Source: Arcobacter porcinus (GTDB lineage Bacteria; Campylobacterota; Campylobacteria; Campylobacterales; Arcobacteraceae). From it: a stretch of 64,000 bases of DNA. The notes under the pieces were generated by a model, which saw nothing but the letters and a program-made list of their open reading frames with translations, had not been told where the DNA came from and ran no database searches. Every line of letters begins with the position of its first letter. The stretch's first letter is position 1. The stretch lies in the NCBI RefSeq assembly GCF_004299785.2, contig NZ_CP036246.2, positions 558,001 through 622,000 of the forward strand, written 5' to 3'. Made by a program: the position numbers and the translations under genes. This document shows, piece after piece, positions 37,710-48,106 of this stretch.

Positions 37710-39543
37710 TTCTTTCCTTTGTAAAATATTCCATCAGGTTTTCTGCATCTTTTTCATTTAAAACAGTTTTTAACTCTTCAAAATTTGCATCTCTTATTTT
37801 CTCAAACTCTCCAAAATAGAGTAAAAGTTTTTTGATTTTTGCTTCACCAATACCTTTTATTTGTAGGAGTGAAATCTCTTTATCCTCTTTTCTTTTCTGT
37901 TTTTTATGAAAACTTATAGCAAATCTATGTGCTTCATCTCTTAATCTTTGAATAAATTGTAATCTTTTATCGCTAGGAAGAAGAGTTAAACTTTTTATTT
38001 CGCCATTTTGCTTAAAATGAACAATATCTTTTGCATTTCCTTTTGCTCTATAAGCTTTTGCATCAACTTTTTGCTTAGAAATTGCAATAATATCTAAATT
38101 TACCCCAATAGAAGAAACTATGTCAAAAGCGAGTTTTAATAGAGTTGTTCCTCCATCAATTATCCATAAATCTGGAGGACTATTTTTAGAAAAACTTTCA
38201 ACTCTTCTATATAAAACCTCTTTCATCTGAGAGTATTCATCAAGACTTTCAAGATTATAATGTCTGTACTCTTTTTTATTAAAACTTTCAAGCTCTTTAT
38301 CCCAAACAATCATTCCACCAACTGTTGCTTGTCCCATAAAATGAGAGTTATCAAACACTTCAATATAGCTTGGAGTAGTTTTTAAAGAAAATAGCTTCTC
38401 TATTTCACTATAAATACTATTTTCATCTTTTATATTTTCAAGTCTTAATAATTCATCACAATTGTTTAAAGCAATTTTCACAATAGAGGCTTTTTTATCA
38501 ATTTTTGGATTTAAAATTTTAATTTTCTTATTAAACTTTTCTTGTAAAAAATCCTCTATATCTTCAAGTTCTAAAATCTCATCTGCTATTAAAATCTCTT
38601 TTGGAACAATAGGAAGTTCATTTGAGTAATAGTTTACAATAGCTCTTTTATAAGCTTCTTCTAAATCAAACTCTAAATCAGATCCCATTTTTATAAAATC
38701 ATAGTTAGAAGATGCAAGTTTTCCATCTCTTATAAACATTCTTACTAATACAGCTTTTTTTAAATGACTTTTTATAGCAAAAAGATCTAAATCTTCATTC
38801 GTAGCCAAATCAATAGCTGTTTTGATTTGAGATTTTTCAATAGTTTTTATTCTATCTCTTAGATTTAAAGCATCTTCAAATCTAAACTCATTTGAATAAA
38901 ACTCCATCTTTTCTTTTAGTTTATTTATAAGTTTTGATTTACTATAAATATATACTAATGCTTCATCTAAAAGCTTTTTATAATCATTTTTATCAATTTT
39001 TCCTTCACAAGGTGCTAGACATTTTCCAATTTGAAAAAAAAGACAAGCTTTATTTGATCTTATACAAGATTTTTTTTGTACTAAAGGAATAATTTCATAA
39101 ATACTATCAAGCATATCTTTTGCACCACTTGAATATGGACCAAAATATTTTATATTTTTACCTTTTTCAATTTTTCTAGTGATTTCAAGTCTTGGAAAGT
39201 CTTCATTTAAATCAACATAAATATAAGGATAAGTTTTATCATCTCTTAATAAAACATTGTACTTTGGTTTTAGTTGTTTGATTAATGAATTTTCTAAAAT
39301 CAAAGCATCATGCTCATTTGGAACAACAATCCACTCTAAAGAGATTGTTTCATTAATCATTTTAAAAATTCTTGGACTTAAATCATTGTTTGCTTCTAAG
39401 TTAGGAGTAAACCTGAAATAGCTTTTAACTCTATTTTTTAGATTTTTTGCTTTTCCAATATATAAAAGATCTCCATTTTGATCAAAGTATTGATAAACTC
39501 CTGCTTGATTAGGAAGTTGTTTTAATTTTTCTTCTAAATTCAT
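37687..39543 (-). CDS. uvrC: Excinuclease ABC subunit C
   Basis: A 618-residue UvrC, which makes both incisions in nucleotide-excision repair. It has an N-terminal GIY-YIG-type nuclease ([29 protein letters not shown]), a UVR-type domain about 200-235, the EndoV/RNase-H-like region with [11 protein letters not shown] and [13 protein letters not shown], and C-terminal helix-hairpin-helix ([16 protein letters not shown]). Confidence 0.97.
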   Translation of the reverse strand: MNLEEKLKQLPNQAGVYQYFDQNGDLLYIGKAKNLKNRVKSYFRFTPNLEANNDLSPRIFKMINETISLEWIVVPNEHDALILENSLIKQLKPKYNVLLRDDKTYPYIYVDLNEDFPRLEITRKIEKGKNIKYFGPYSSGAKDMLDSIYEIIPLVQKKSCIRSNKACLFFQIGKCLAPCEGKIDKNDYKKLLDEALVYIYSKSKLINKLKEKMEFYSNEFRFEDALNLRDRIKTIEKSQIKTAIDLATNEDLDLFAIKSHLKKAVLVRMFIRDGKLASSNYDFIKMGSDLEFDLEEAYKRAIVNYYSNELPIVPKEILIADEILELEDIEDFLQEKFNKKIKILNPKIDKKASIVKIALNNCDELLRLENIKDENSIYSEIEKLFSLKTTPSYIEVFDNSHFMGQATVGGMIVWDKELESFNKKEYRHYNLESLDEYSQMKEVLYRRVESFSKNSPPDLWIIDGGTTLLKLAFDIVSSIGVNLDIIAISKQKVDAKAYRAKGNAKDIVHFKQNGEIKSLTLLPSDKRLQFIQRLRDEAHRFAISFHKKQKRKEDKEISLLQIKGIGEAKIKKLLLYFGEFEKIRDANFEELKTVLNEKDAENLMEYFTKERSGEDLTR

Positions 39544-39660
39544 TTTGGAATATTATCCCAAATACTCTTTTAATGACTTTATTTATATTTAAAAATTTAT
39601 AGAATAAAAACATTATAAGTTTATAAAAGTTATTAAACGAAATAATTATGTTTAAAAGTA

Positions 39661-39666
39661 TATAAT
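39661..39666 (+). promoter_or_regulatory. Possible -10 element of the 39695 chemoreceptor gene
   Basis: TATAAT at 39661-39666, about 7 bases before a plausible start point, lies 29 bases before the ATG. No good -35 is visible, which is common in Campylobacterota sigma70 promoters. No sigma28-type sequence was recognised. Confidence 0.35.
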
Positions 39667-39694
39667 ATATAAAGTATGCAAAAGGATGGGATCT

Positions 39695-42109
39695 ATGAAA
39701 AAATTAAATTTTGGTACAAAATTATTATTAATTTTGCTTAGTTCAGTAATTATACTATTAGGAACGATGATATATTTTATAAATAGTAGTTCATATGAAA
39801 ATGCAGAAGCACAGGCAAAAAATCTCATTGAAACAACTGTTGAAAAATATGCATATGAAAAAGATTCAATTTTTGAGAAGTCAGCAATAGCTGTTTTATC
39901 TATAAAAAATAGATTAGAAGTATCTATTGATAAAAATGAAAAACTTACAAAAGATGGAATGGTTGAATTTCAAAAAGCTATTGTAAAAGATAATGAATTT
40001 TTATATGGAGCGTGGGTTAGTTTTGCTGATGATAGTTATGTGTTTAGCAGATATGATGGAAGTGATAATAAAATATTTTATACAGAAGATGGGGTTTTTC
40101 AACCATATATTAGAAATGATAATGGAAAGATGGTAGAAGGGGCATTACCAAAATTTGATGCAAATGATAGTGATATAAAAAAAGCAATAGAAACAAGAAG
40201 AGTTTCTATATCAGAACCTTATGAATATGAACTATTTGGTACAAAGGTACTTATGCTAACAGTTTCAGCACCTGTAATGGTAAAAGATAAAATTATAGCT
40301 GTTGTTGGAGTTGATTTTACTCTTGATTATATTCATAAAGTAATATCAGAAGTAACACTTTTTAAAACAGGTTATCTATCTTTATATGATATGGAAGGAA
40401 CAATTGTTTCTCATCCAACAACTTCTAATATAGGAAAAAAACTATCTGATATAACAAAAGAAGAGGGTGTATTAAAAATCATTTCAGAAGGAAGAGAAGG
40501 GAAAAGTTATAGTTATGTAAATAAAAGTTTAAGAGATGGAACAATATCTTATATATATTCATTCCCTTTTGAGTTTTTAGATACTAATGATTTCTGGATG
40601 ATGACAGGAACTGTTCCTGTTCCTGAATATATGGAAGAGGCAAATTATGTAAGAAATTTCTCTTTAATTTTTGCTTTTGTAGTAACTTTAATAATAGTTG
40701 TAATAGTTTTAACAAGTATGAGAATTTTAAATAGGAATTTATCACTTATAAGTGCTGGACTGTTTTCATTCTTCTCATTTTTAAATAAAGATACAAAAGA
40801 TACAAAATTGATAGAGATAAATTCAGAAGATGAATTTGGAGCTATGGCAAGAGTTATAAATGAAAATATAACAAAAACAAAGGGATTAATAGAGCAAGAT
40901 AACAATTTAATAGAAGATGTAAAAAGAGTTGTTGAAGAGGTAAAACTAGGACATTTGGATAATAGAATAAACAAAACAACGCAAAATGAGTCATTAGAAG
41001 AGTTAAAAAGAAACTTTAATGATATGTTAGAAGTTACAAAAGCAAATGTTTGTATAGATATAAATAGAGTAGTAGATGTGTTAGATAGTTTTTCAAAATT
41101 AGATTTTAGAAAGAAAATAGAGAATGATAATGGAAAAATATCTCAAGGAATAAATGAACTATCAAATATAATAAATGATATGTTAAAAGATAATAAATCA
41201 AATGGATTAACATTAGAAAATAGTTCAACAACACTTTTAGCAAATGTAGATAAGTTAAATCTATCTTCAAATGAAGCGGCAGCATCATTAGAGGAGACAG
41301 CGGCAGCACTTGAAGAGATAACATCAAATATAAGAAATAATACAAATAGTATTGCACAAATGGCAAAGTACTCAAATGCAATAACAGTTTCGTCTAAAAA
41401 AGGAGAAGAGTTAGCAAATAAAACAACTCTTGCAATGGATGAGATAAATGTAAAAGTAAATATGGTAAATGAAGCAATAAGTGTAATAGATAATATAGCA
41501 TTCCAAACAAATATTTTAAGTTTAAATGCAGCTGTTGAAGCGGCAACTGCTGGAGAAGCTGGAAAAGGTTTTGCTGTTGTAGCTCAAGAAGTAAGAAATC
41601 TTGCAAGTAGAAGTGCTGAAGCTGCAAGTGAAATCAAAAGAATAGTAGAAGAAGCAACAGTAAAAGCAAATGAAGGAAAAGATATAGCTTCAAATATGAT
41701 AGAGGGATATAAAGGCTTAAATGAATCAATAGAGCAAACAATAAACTTAATATCAGATGTAGAAATGTCAAGTAAAGAGCAATTAAGTGGAATAGAGCAA
41801 ATAAATGATGCAGTAAACCAATTAGATCAACAGACACAACAAAATGCATCAATAGCATCACAAACAAATAATATAGCATTAAGCGTAGATGAGATGGCTA
41901 AAGTTATAGTAAAAGATGCAAATGATAAAGAGTTTATAGGGAAAAATGAAGTAAAAGCAAAAACGATAGAGATAAAATCTGATAAAAAAGAGGCTAATAT
42001 AAACAAAGCTGATAAAATAGAAAAGAGTATTAAAAAAGTAGAAGATAAAGTAAAAAAATCAGAAAAGTTTATAAGTAGTAAAAATGATGATGAATGGGAG
42101 AGCTTCTAA
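39695..42109 (+). CDS. Methyl-accepting chemotaxis protein with double Cache domain and CheR-tether-like tail
   Basis: An 804-residue chemoreceptor: TM1 about 8-29, double-Cache sensor about 35-310 ([34 protein letters not shown]), TM2 about 315-340, HAMP-like region, and a signalling domain with [18 protein letters not shown] and [15 protein letters not shown]. After the shared end [11 protein letters not shown] comes a lysine-rich linker and the C-terminal EWESF (800-804), like the tail that tethers CheR. The ATG at 39695 has AGGA 8 bases upstream and is preferred to one at 39686. Confidence 0.9.
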   Translation: MKKLNFGTKLLLILLSSVIILLGTMIYFINSSSYENAEAQAKNLIETTVEKYAYEKDSIFEKSAIAVLSIKNRLEVSIDKNEKLTKDGMVEFQKAIVKDNEFLYGAWVSFADDSYVFSRYDGSDNKIFYTEDGVFQPYIRNDNGKMVEGALPKFDANDSDIKKAIETRRVSISEPYEYELFGTKVLMLTVSAPVMVKDKIIAVVGVDFTLDYIHKVISEVTLFKTGYLSLYDMEGTIVSHPTTSNIGKKLSDITKEEGVLKIISEGREGKSYSYVNKSLRDGTISYIYSFPFEFLDTNDFWMMTGTVPVPEYMEEANYVRNFSLIFAFVVTLIIVVIVLTSMRILNRNLSLISAGLFSFFSFLNKDTKDTKLIEINSEDEFGAMARVINENITKTKGLIEQDNNLIEDVKRVVEEVKLGHLDNRINKTTQNESLEELKRNFNDMLEVTKANVCIDINRVVDVLDSFSKLDFRKKIENDNGKISQGINELSNIINDMLKDNKSNGLTLENSSTTLLANVDKLNLSSNEAAASLEETAAALEEITSNIRNNTNSIAQMAKYSNAITVSSKKGEELANKTTLAMDEINVKVNMVNEAISVIDNIAFQTNILSLNAAVEAATAGEAGKGFAVVAQEVRNLASRSAEAASEIKRIVEEATVKANEGKDIASNMIEGYKGLNESIEQTINLISDVEMSSKEQLSGIEQINDAVNQLDQQTQQNASIASQTNNIALSVDEMAKVIVKDANDKEFIGKNEVKAKTIEIKSDKKEANINKADKIEKSIKKVEDKVKKSEKFISSKNDDEWESF

Positions 42110-42124
42110 AGAAGCTCTTTTTTT
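42100..42124 (+). terminator. Intrinsic terminator after the chemoreceptor gene
   Basis: GAGCTTC (42100-42106) and GAAGCTC (42111-42117) enclose TAAA, followed by seven T bases (42118-42124). The stop codon is in the loop. This is the clearest Rho-independent terminator in the window. Confidence 0.9.
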
Positions 42125-42167
42125 AGAAAATTAATAATATTTAAAAAAGAATTAAGCAAAAAACTAA

Positions 42168-42202
42168 TAGAATAAATTTACCAAAGGATAATTTTTATTA
42201 TC
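42168..42202 (+). promoter_or_regulatory. katA promoter region with Fur/PerR-like palindrome
   Basis: A possible -10, TAGAAT, is at 42168-42173. Just downstream, GATAAT (42187-42192) and ATTATC (42197-42202) flank TTTT as a perfect inverted repeat. GATAAT hexamers are the unit of Fur-family boxes, and PerR controls katA in Campylobacter; that this is such a site is inference. A GGAGG ribosome site lies 8 bases before the ATG. Confidence 0.5.
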
Positions 42203-42223
42203 TAAAATAAATGGAGGTAAATT

Positions 42224-43651
42224 ATGAAAAAAATAATGACAACAACTGGTGGAAATCCAATTTCTGATAATCAAAATTCAATAACAGCTGGTGAAAGAGG
42301 ACCTGTCTTATTACAAGATTATCAACTTATACAAAAACTAGCACATCAAAATAGAGAAAGAATTCCAGAAAGAGTGGTTCACGCAAAAGGAAGTGGAGCT
42401 TTTGGAGTTTTAGAAATAAATGAAGATATATCAAAATATACAAAAGCAAAAGTACTACAAAAAGGTGAAAAAACAAAACTTCTATTAAGAATTTCAACTG
42501 TTGCAGGAGAAAAAGGTGCAGCTGATGCTGAAAGAGATGTAAGAGGTTTTGCTCTTAAATTTTATACAAAAGAGGGAAACTGGGATTTAGTAGGAAATAA
42601 TACACCTGTATTTTTCGTAAGAGATGCAATAAAATTCCCTGATTTTATACATACACAAAAAAGAGATCCACAATCAAACTTAAGAAGTAACACAGCAATG
42701 TGGGATTTTTGGTCTTTAAGTCCTGAAAGTTTACACCAAGTAACAATTCTTATGTCAGATAGAGGATTACCAAAATCATTAAGACATATAAATGGATATG
42801 GTTCGCATACATATAGTTTAATAAATGCAAAAGGTGAAAGATTTTGGGTTAAATTCCACTTTAAAACTCTTCAAGGAATTGAAACTATTACAAATCAAGA
42901 AGCAGAAGCTATTGTTGGAAAAGATAGAGAGTCAAATCAAAGAGATTTATTTGAGAATATTGAAAAAGGAAATTTTCCAAAATGGAGTTTTGAGATTCAA
43001 ATAATGACAGAAGAAGAGGCGAAAATATGTAGCTTTAATCCATTTGATTTAACTAAAGTTTGGCCACATAAAGAGTATCCAATGATTAAAGTTGGAACTA
43101 TGACTTTAAATGAGAATCCAAAAAATTATTTCCAACAAGTTGAACAAGCTGCATTTAGCCCATCAAATATTGTTCCAGGAATTAGTTTTTCACCTGATAA
43201 AATGTTACAAGCAAGAATATTTTCATATCCAGATGCTCAAAGATATAGAGTTGGAACACACTATGAGATGTTACCTGTAAATAGACCAACTGTTGAGGTA
43301 AATACATATAACCTAGATGGAAGTATGAATTTTGAAATAAAAGAGCCTACAAAAGCTTATTATGAGCCAAATAGTTTTGATGGAGCAGTTGAAGATAGTA
43401 GTTTTGCTGAACCAGATTTAGAAGTTGGAAATATTGCACAAAGATATGACCATAGAGTTGGAAATGATGATTTCTCTCAACCAAGAGCTCTATTTTTACT
43501 TATGAATGATAATCAAAAGAATCAACTATTTAATAATATAAAAGATGCTATGAATGGTGTTCCACAAGATATTATAAATAGACAAGTTGAACTTTTTGAA
43601 AAAGTTCATCCTGATTATGCAAATGGAGTTAGAAAAGCTTTAGGATTATAA
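42224..43651 (+). CDS. katA: Monofunctional haem catalase
   Basis: A 475-residue small-subunit catalase. Distal haem His53 lies in [13 protein letters not shown], the distal Asn in [10 protein letters not shown], and the proximal Tyr in [14 protein letters not shown]. It removes hydrogen peroxide. The ATG has a strong GGAGG site. The next gene begins 1 base after its stop and encodes an ankyrin protein, as in Campylobacter. Confidence 0.97.
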   Translation: MKKIMTTTGGNPISDNQNSITAGERGPVLLQDYQLIQKLAHQNRERIPERVVHAKGSGAFGVLEINEDISKYTKAKVLQKGEKTKLLLRISTVAGEKGAADAERDVRGFALKFYTKEGNWDLVGNNTPVFFVRDAIKFPDFIHTQKRDPQSNLRSNTAMWDFWSLSPESLHQVTILMSDRGLPKSLRHINGYGSHTYSLINAKGERFWVKFHFKTLQGIETITNQEAEAIVGKDRESNQRDLFENIEKGNFPKWSFEIQIMTEEEAKICSFNPFDLTKVWPHKEYPMIKVGTMTLNENPKNYFQQVEQAAFSPSNIVPGISFSPDKMLQARIFSYPDAQRYRVGTHYEMLPVNRPTVEVNTYNLDGSMNFEIKEPTKAYYEPNSFDGAVEDSSFAEPDLEVGNIAQRYDHRVGNDDFSQPRALFLLMNDNQKNQLFNNIKDAMNGVPQDIINRQVELFEKVHPDYANGVRKALGL

Positions 43652-43652
43652 T

Positions 43653-44129
43653 TTGCAAGTAAGTGAAGAAGAATTAAAAAGATATGAAGAGCTTCAAGTA
43701 ATAGCTTTAAATTTCGCAAGAGAAGGAAAAACTGAAGATTTAAAAGCTATGATTGAAGCTGGAATTAGTGTAGATTTGAGTGATCATAAAGGAAATAGTT
43801 TATTAATGTTGGCTACTTATAATGGAAATTTAGAAACTACAAATATGCTAATTTCAAAAAATGCAAAAATTGATAAAAAAAATGATAGAGGACAAACACC
43901 ACTTGCAGGTGTTTGTTTTAAAGGAAATCTAAAAATTGTTCAAGCTTTAGTAGAAGCAGGGGCAAATATAGATGAAGATAATGGTTTAGGAACTACTGCA
44001 ATATTTTTTGCAAGTATGTTTGGACATACAGATATTGTAAAGTATCTTCAAACAAAAAAGAAGTCTAATTTAAAAGATAAAATATATATTATTTTTTCAA
44101 AATTTGTAAGATTCTTTAGAAGAAAATAA
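43653..44129 (+). CDS. Ankyrin-repeat protein partner of catalase
   Basis: A 158-residue protein with ankyrin repeats (about 40-135): GNSLLMLATYNGNLETTNMLISKNAKID, GQTPLAGVCFKGNLKIVQALVEAGANID, and GTTAIFFASMFGHTDIVKYL. TTG start with AGGA 7 bases upstream. In C. jejuni an ankyrin protein next to katA (Cj1386) is needed for full haem loading of catalase; the same is probable here. The tail ends in basic residues (KFVRFFRRK). Confidence 0.85.
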   Translation: MQVSEEELKRYEELQVIALNFAREGKTEDLKAMIEAGISVDLSDHKGNSLLMLATYNGNLETTNMLISKNAKIDKKNDRGQTPLAGVCFKGNLKIVQALVEAGANIDEDNGLGTTAIFFASMFGHTDIVKYLQTKKKSNLKDKIYIIFSKFVRFFRRK

Positions 44130-44134
44130 GTAAG

Positions 44135-44164
44135 AGGATTTATACTTTTTACAGTATAAATCCT
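44135..44164. terminator. Long hairpin between the ankyrin and RND genes
   Basis: AGGATTTATACT (44135-44146) and AGTATAAATCCT (44153-44164) form a perfect 12-bp stem around a 6-base loop. It lies between convergent genes; no T-run is strong on either strand. Probably a bidirectional terminator. Confidence 0.6.
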
Positions 44165-44170
44165 AAATAA

Positions 44171-45823
44171 TTACTCTTTATTTAAACTATTTTTTATAAC
44201 AACTGGTACAAAAAACATTGAAACTACATAAGAGATTAAAGTTCCACCAATTAAAGCAACTCCCAATCCACCAAATACAGCATCATTTGCTATTAAAGAA
44301 CTTGCAAATACAAGAACTAAAACTGTAAGAATAATAGGCTTTGATCTTGTAGCAGCTGCTTTTGCTATTGCTTCATTTGTATTTAGATTTTGTTCTTCTT
44401 TTAACTGTTTTGCAAAATCTATGATTAATGTAGAGTTTCTTGAGTTTATTCCAATTAAAGCAATAAACCCAATAAGGCTAGTTGCAGTTAAATAGAAAAT
44501 ATCTTCTGTAAAAATATCCATAATAATATGAGCAATAATTACTCCAATAATTGATACAAAACTAGATAAAACAATAGCTCCACTTAGAGCAAAACTTTTA
44601 TAATAAATTACCATTAGTAAAAATATTAAAACTAATGCAATAATAAATGCTCCACCAAGATCAATAAATGTATCAATAGTAACTTTTAATTCACCATCAA
44701 AAATCAAATCAAATCTTTCGCCATTTACTTTATCAACAAAAGCTAGATTTAGCATATTAGTTTTTATAACATCATAATCTTTGCTAAACTCTTTTAAAAG
44801 TTCATTTCTTGAATCCAAAAGAGGGTAAATTTGACTATCATTTGAAGTTTCTGCAATTACATTTATTAGAGGATTCATATTTTTTGAACTAACTTCTGGC
44901 TCTTTTATAGTTTCATTTATAGAAACAAGTTCAGAAATACTTATCATTTGACCTTTGTTATTCATTATTTTTAAAGAACTAAGTTTAGAATTTAGTGCAG
45001 ATTTTGAGTTGTTTGATAGATTTTTACTATCATTTAATCTTAAAAATATAGGAATTTGACTCTCTTTATATCTATTATTTACAACAGCTACACTCATTCC
45101 TTCAAAAGCTATATATAAAGTTGCTTTTAGATGTTCTAAATCAACTCCACTCATTATTGCTTTATTGTTATTAATATTTAAACTAAAAACTCTATAATCT
45201 TCATCTGCAAGAATATCAATATCTACTAAAGTATTCTGATTTTTAAATACATTTGCAATTTTTTGTGCAAAATCTCTTCTACTTTGGAAACTTACTCCTC
45301 CATAAACTTCAGCAACCAAAGATGCTAAAACAGGTGGACCAGCTGGAATTTGAATAAACTTTATAACAGCATCTTCATTTTTACAAGAGTTTAAAACTTC
45401 TGTTCTTAGCTTATTTACAAGATTGTAACTCGTAATATCTCTATCTTTAAATCTTTTTATATTTACCATAAGTTCAGCTTGGCTCTCTTTGTATTTTAAA
45501 GAGCTTTGTTTCACAAGACCTGCAAAGTCTATTGGCTGACCTTGAGATAAAAAAGCCGAAATATTTGTTATGTTTTCCTCTTTTTGTAAAGATTTTGTAA
45601 TACAATTTACAAGCTCTTTTGTCTGATATAAACTTGAGCCATCTTTTAAATCTAAATATATAGAAAAAGAATCAGAGTCTTTATCAGGGAGCATTTTTGC
45701 TTTTAAAATCTCACTTGGAAGGCTTAAAATAGATAATATAAAAAGAACAAAAGTTGAAAATAGTACAAGAAAAGTTTTTCTTTTACTATTTAAAATATCT
45801 AAAACTATTTTCTCTATTTTCAT
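44171..45823 (-). CDS. RND efflux pump, C-terminal half
   Basis: The 550-residue product equals the second half of an RND permease: TM7-like segment (about 17-37), large periplasmic loop (about 40-385) with the IPAGPPVLASLVAEVYG motif, and TM8-12. The cytoplasmic TM10 position that is Lys940 in AcrB reads Arg462 (GINSRNSTLIIDF). Its ATG lies in the stop of the N-terminal half (ATGA) and an AAAGG site is 7 bases before it. Together the two halves total 1069 residues, the usual size of one RND protein. Confidence 0.85.
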   Translation of the reverse strand: MKIEKIVLDILNSKRKTFLVLFSTFVLFILSILSLPSEILKAKMLPDKDSDSFSIYLDLKDGSSLYQTKELVNCITKSLQKEENITNISAFLSQGQPIDFAGLVKQSSLKYKESQAELMVNIKRFKDRDITSYNLVNKLRTEVLNSCKNEDAVIKFIQIPAGPPVLASLVAEVYGGVSFQSRRDFAQKIANVFKNQNTLVDIDILADEDYRVFSLNINNNKAIMSGVDLEHLKATLYIAFEGMSVAVVNNRYKESQIPIFLRLNDSKNLSNNSKSALNSKLSSLKIMNNKGQMISISELVSINETIKEPEVSSKNMNPLINVIAETSNDSQIYPLLDSRNELLKEFSKDYDVIKTNMLNLAFVDKVNGERFDLIFDGELKVTIDTFIDLGGAFIIALVLIFLLMVIYYKSFALSGAIVLSSFVSIIGVIIAHIIMDIFTEDIFYLTATSLIGFIALIGINSRNSTLIIDFAKQLKEEQNLNTNEAIAKAAATRSKPIILTVLVLVFASSLIANDAVFGGLGVALIGGTLISYVVSMFFVPVVIKNSLNKE

Positions 45824-47379
45824 TTTTTAACCTTTAAAATTTTTCTTACTAAATAAGGAGTAAATGCATAAGCAACAAATAGTGAAACAATCAGTGAAAT
45901 AGGTACAAAAACAGGAAGTGGATGCATAAATTCTCCCATCATTCCACCAACAAAGAACATAGGAACAAAAACTAAAACAATAGCAATTGTTGCAATATTT
46001 GTAGGATTACCTATCTCATTTGTAGCGTTTATAGCTATTTGTTCAATATCTAAATGAGGATTTTGTACTTTATGTCTATGAATATTTTCAATTACAATAA
46101 TAGCTGCATCAACAAGCATTCCTAAGGATACAATAAGTGCAAAAAGTGTGATTCTATTTACTGTTTCTCCAAGTAAAAAACCTATAAACAGAGTCAAAGA
46201 CAGAATCATAGGAACAGTTAAAGATACTATTAAAGCCTCTTTAAATCCAAGAGTAAATATTAGTAAAATAAAGATTATGATGATTGAAGTTATTAAATCT
46301 TTTATTAAAGAGTTTACAGCAATATTTGCACTATATCCATCATCTCTTGTGATTACATATTTAATATTTTTACTTAATAAAGGCTCTTTTATGCTATCCA
46401 TATATTCGAATATTTTTTCATTTATAGTTACACTATTTGCACCTTTTAGTTTTGATGCCATTAAAGTGATTTGTGAATACTCTTCAAAAGTTCCATCATC
46501 TTTTTTTGTATATAAATATGCATCTTTTTTATTTTGAATTTCATATGATTTTGTGATTTTTGCAATATCTTTTAAATATATTGGAGTTGAAAAGTTATAA
46601 GATATTATAAGATTTTCCAAATCCTTTACACTTGTTATTGCTTGTTCGATTTGCATAACAACCAAAGAGTTATCACTTGTATTTGTACTCATATTTGGAG
46701 TATTAAAGTTTAGTGCTTCAACCTGTTTTTTTACATATGCCAAAGCAATGTTATAAGAGTTTAATCTATTTATATCAACTTCTATATTGTATTGCTCTTT
46801 TTTTTCTCCTTTTAAATCAACCATTGCAACATCTTCAATTTTGTTTATTTTTTTTGCAATACGGCTAACTTCTTCATATAACTCTTCTTTATTTAAAATA
46901 TCAATACCATCTTTTTTTTCACTATAAAAAGCTATTGTAGCAATAGGAATTCCTGTATCAATATCCATTGTTTTTATAATTGGTTGCATAGCATTTTTTG
47001 GCATTAAATCCATATTTCTCATAACTTGATCATATAGTTTTAAATTTGATTGTTCTTTATCTTCTCCAATAAAAAACTGAACTTGAACAATTCCAACGCT
47101 ATCTCTTGCAAAAGAGAAAATATGCTCAACACCTTTTATCTCTTTTATCTTTTTTTCAAGTGGCTCAATAATAACTTTTTGAATTTCACTAGCTTTTGCA
47201 TCTGGAAGTGCAACTATTACAACTCCACCACTTACTTTTATTTGAGGATTCTCCTCTTTTGGCATAAGTAAAAGTGAAAAATATCCCAAAATCAAAATAA
47301 ACAGAGCCAAAATGAAAGTTAAAGGATGGTTTATAAATGTTTGAGCAATTCTTCCTGCGATATTTAAATTTCTATTCAT
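45820..47379 (-). CDS. RND efflux pump, N-terminal half
   Basis: The 519-residue product equals the first half of an RND permease: TM1 (about 21-39), periplasmic porter loop (about 40-350), and TM2-6. The TM4 proton-relay motif reads LVDAAIIVIEN: Asp424 is present but the second Asp is Ala425, as in CusA-type pumps. It stops after TM6, in the cytoplasmic linker before TM7 (VRKILKVKK). The stop TGA overlaps the C-terminal half ATG. Part of the tolC-adaptor-RND operon, exporting small molecules or metals; substrate unknown. Confidence 0.85.
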   Translation of the reverse strand: MNRNLNIAGRIAQTFINHPLTFILALFILILGYFSLLLMPKEENPQIKVSGGVVIVALPDAKASEIQKVIIEPLEKKIKEIKGVEHIFSFARDSVGIVQVQFFIGEDKEQSNLKLYDQVMRNMDLMPKNAMQPIIKTMDIDTGIPIATIAFYSEKKDGIDILNKEELYEEVSRIAKKINKIEDVAMVDLKGEKKEQYNIEVDINRLNSYNIALAYVKKQVEALNFNTPNMSTNTSDNSLVVMQIEQAITSVKDLENLIISYNFSTPIYLKDIAKITKSYEIQNKKDAYLYTKKDDGTFEEYSQITLMASKLKGANSVTINEKIFEYMDSIKEPLLSKNIKYVITRDDGYSANIAVNSLIKDLITSIIIIFILLIFTLGFKEALIVSLTVPMILSLTLFIGFLLGETVNRITLFALIVSLGMLVDAAIIVIENIHRHKVQNPHLDIEQIAINATNEIGNPTNIATIAIVLVFVPMFFVGGMMGEFMHPLPVFVPISLIVSLFVAYAFTPYLVRKILKVKK

Positions 47380-48106
47380 CTATTTTTTCCAAATTTTCAT
47401 CTAAAGATAGAGTTATTTTTGCATACATAGCTGGATAAATATTAAACTCTTTTTTATCAAAAGATATTTTAACTGCAAAAGAGTGAGTTGAGTTCATATA
47501 ATTTGGATAAATAGCAGTAATAATACCATCTGATTTGAAATTTTGAGAAGCTATCTCTATTTTAACTTTTTTCCCTACATTTATATTTTTTAAATTTGAT
47601 TCAGAGATATTTGTTTTTATAATTAAAGAGTCTAAATCAGTTAAAATAAGATGAGGCATTCCTGGAATTGCCATTTCAGCTTCTTTGATTGATTTTTTTA
47701 TAAGCATTGCATTATTTGGTGCTTTTACCTTAAGATAGTTATAGTTTGCTAAAAGTTCAGCTAGTTTAGCTTTAGCTGTAATAAGATTTAGTTCAAGTTG
47801 TTCATAATCAAACTTTGAAACTAAATCTTGTTCTAAAAGCTCTTTATATCTTTTTAAATTTATCTCTAAGTTTGAAATTTGGCTTCTAATTATTTTTTCA
47901 TTATATGAAATATCTGTTGGATCAATCTCATAAAGTAATTGACCTTTTTTTACAATATCTCCTTCATTTACATATACTTTTGTAATATATCCCATCATTC
48001 TACTTGAAATTATTTTTTCATTTTCTGATTCAACAACTCCATCTAGCTCCAAGTATGAAGCAAAAGAGCTAATGAAAAATAAAAAAACTGCTAATAAATA
48101 TCTCAT
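47372..48106 (-). CDS. RND periplasmic adaptor, short form
   Basis: A 244-residue membrane-fusion protein with signal peptide (about 1-18), lipoyl half-domains (MMGYITKVYVNEGDIVKKGQLLYEI and LKVKAPNNAMLIKKSIKEAEMAIPGMP), a coiled hairpin between them, and a beta-barrel domain. It ends at about residue 244 without the usual membrane-proximal domain, so it is shorter than AcrA-type adaptors (about 370-400). Overlaps tolC by 4 bases and the RND N-half by 8. Confidence 0.88.
   Translation of the reverse strand: MRYLLAVFLFFISSFASYLELDGVVESENEKIISSRMMGYITKVYVNEGDIVKKGQLLYEIDPTDISYNEKIIRSQISNLEINLKRYKELLEQDLVSKFDYEQLELNLITAKAKLAELLANYNYLKVKAPNNAMLIKKSIKEAEMAIPGMPHLILTDLDSLIIKTNISESNLKNINVGKKVKIEIASQNFKSDGIITAIYPNYMNSTHSFAVKISFDKKEFNIYPAMYAKITLSLDENLEKIDE

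Noticed and set aside
41106-41879. Several Leu-rich reverse-strand ORFs inside the chemoreceptor gene
   Set aside because: Shadows of the repetitive helical codons of the signalling domain.
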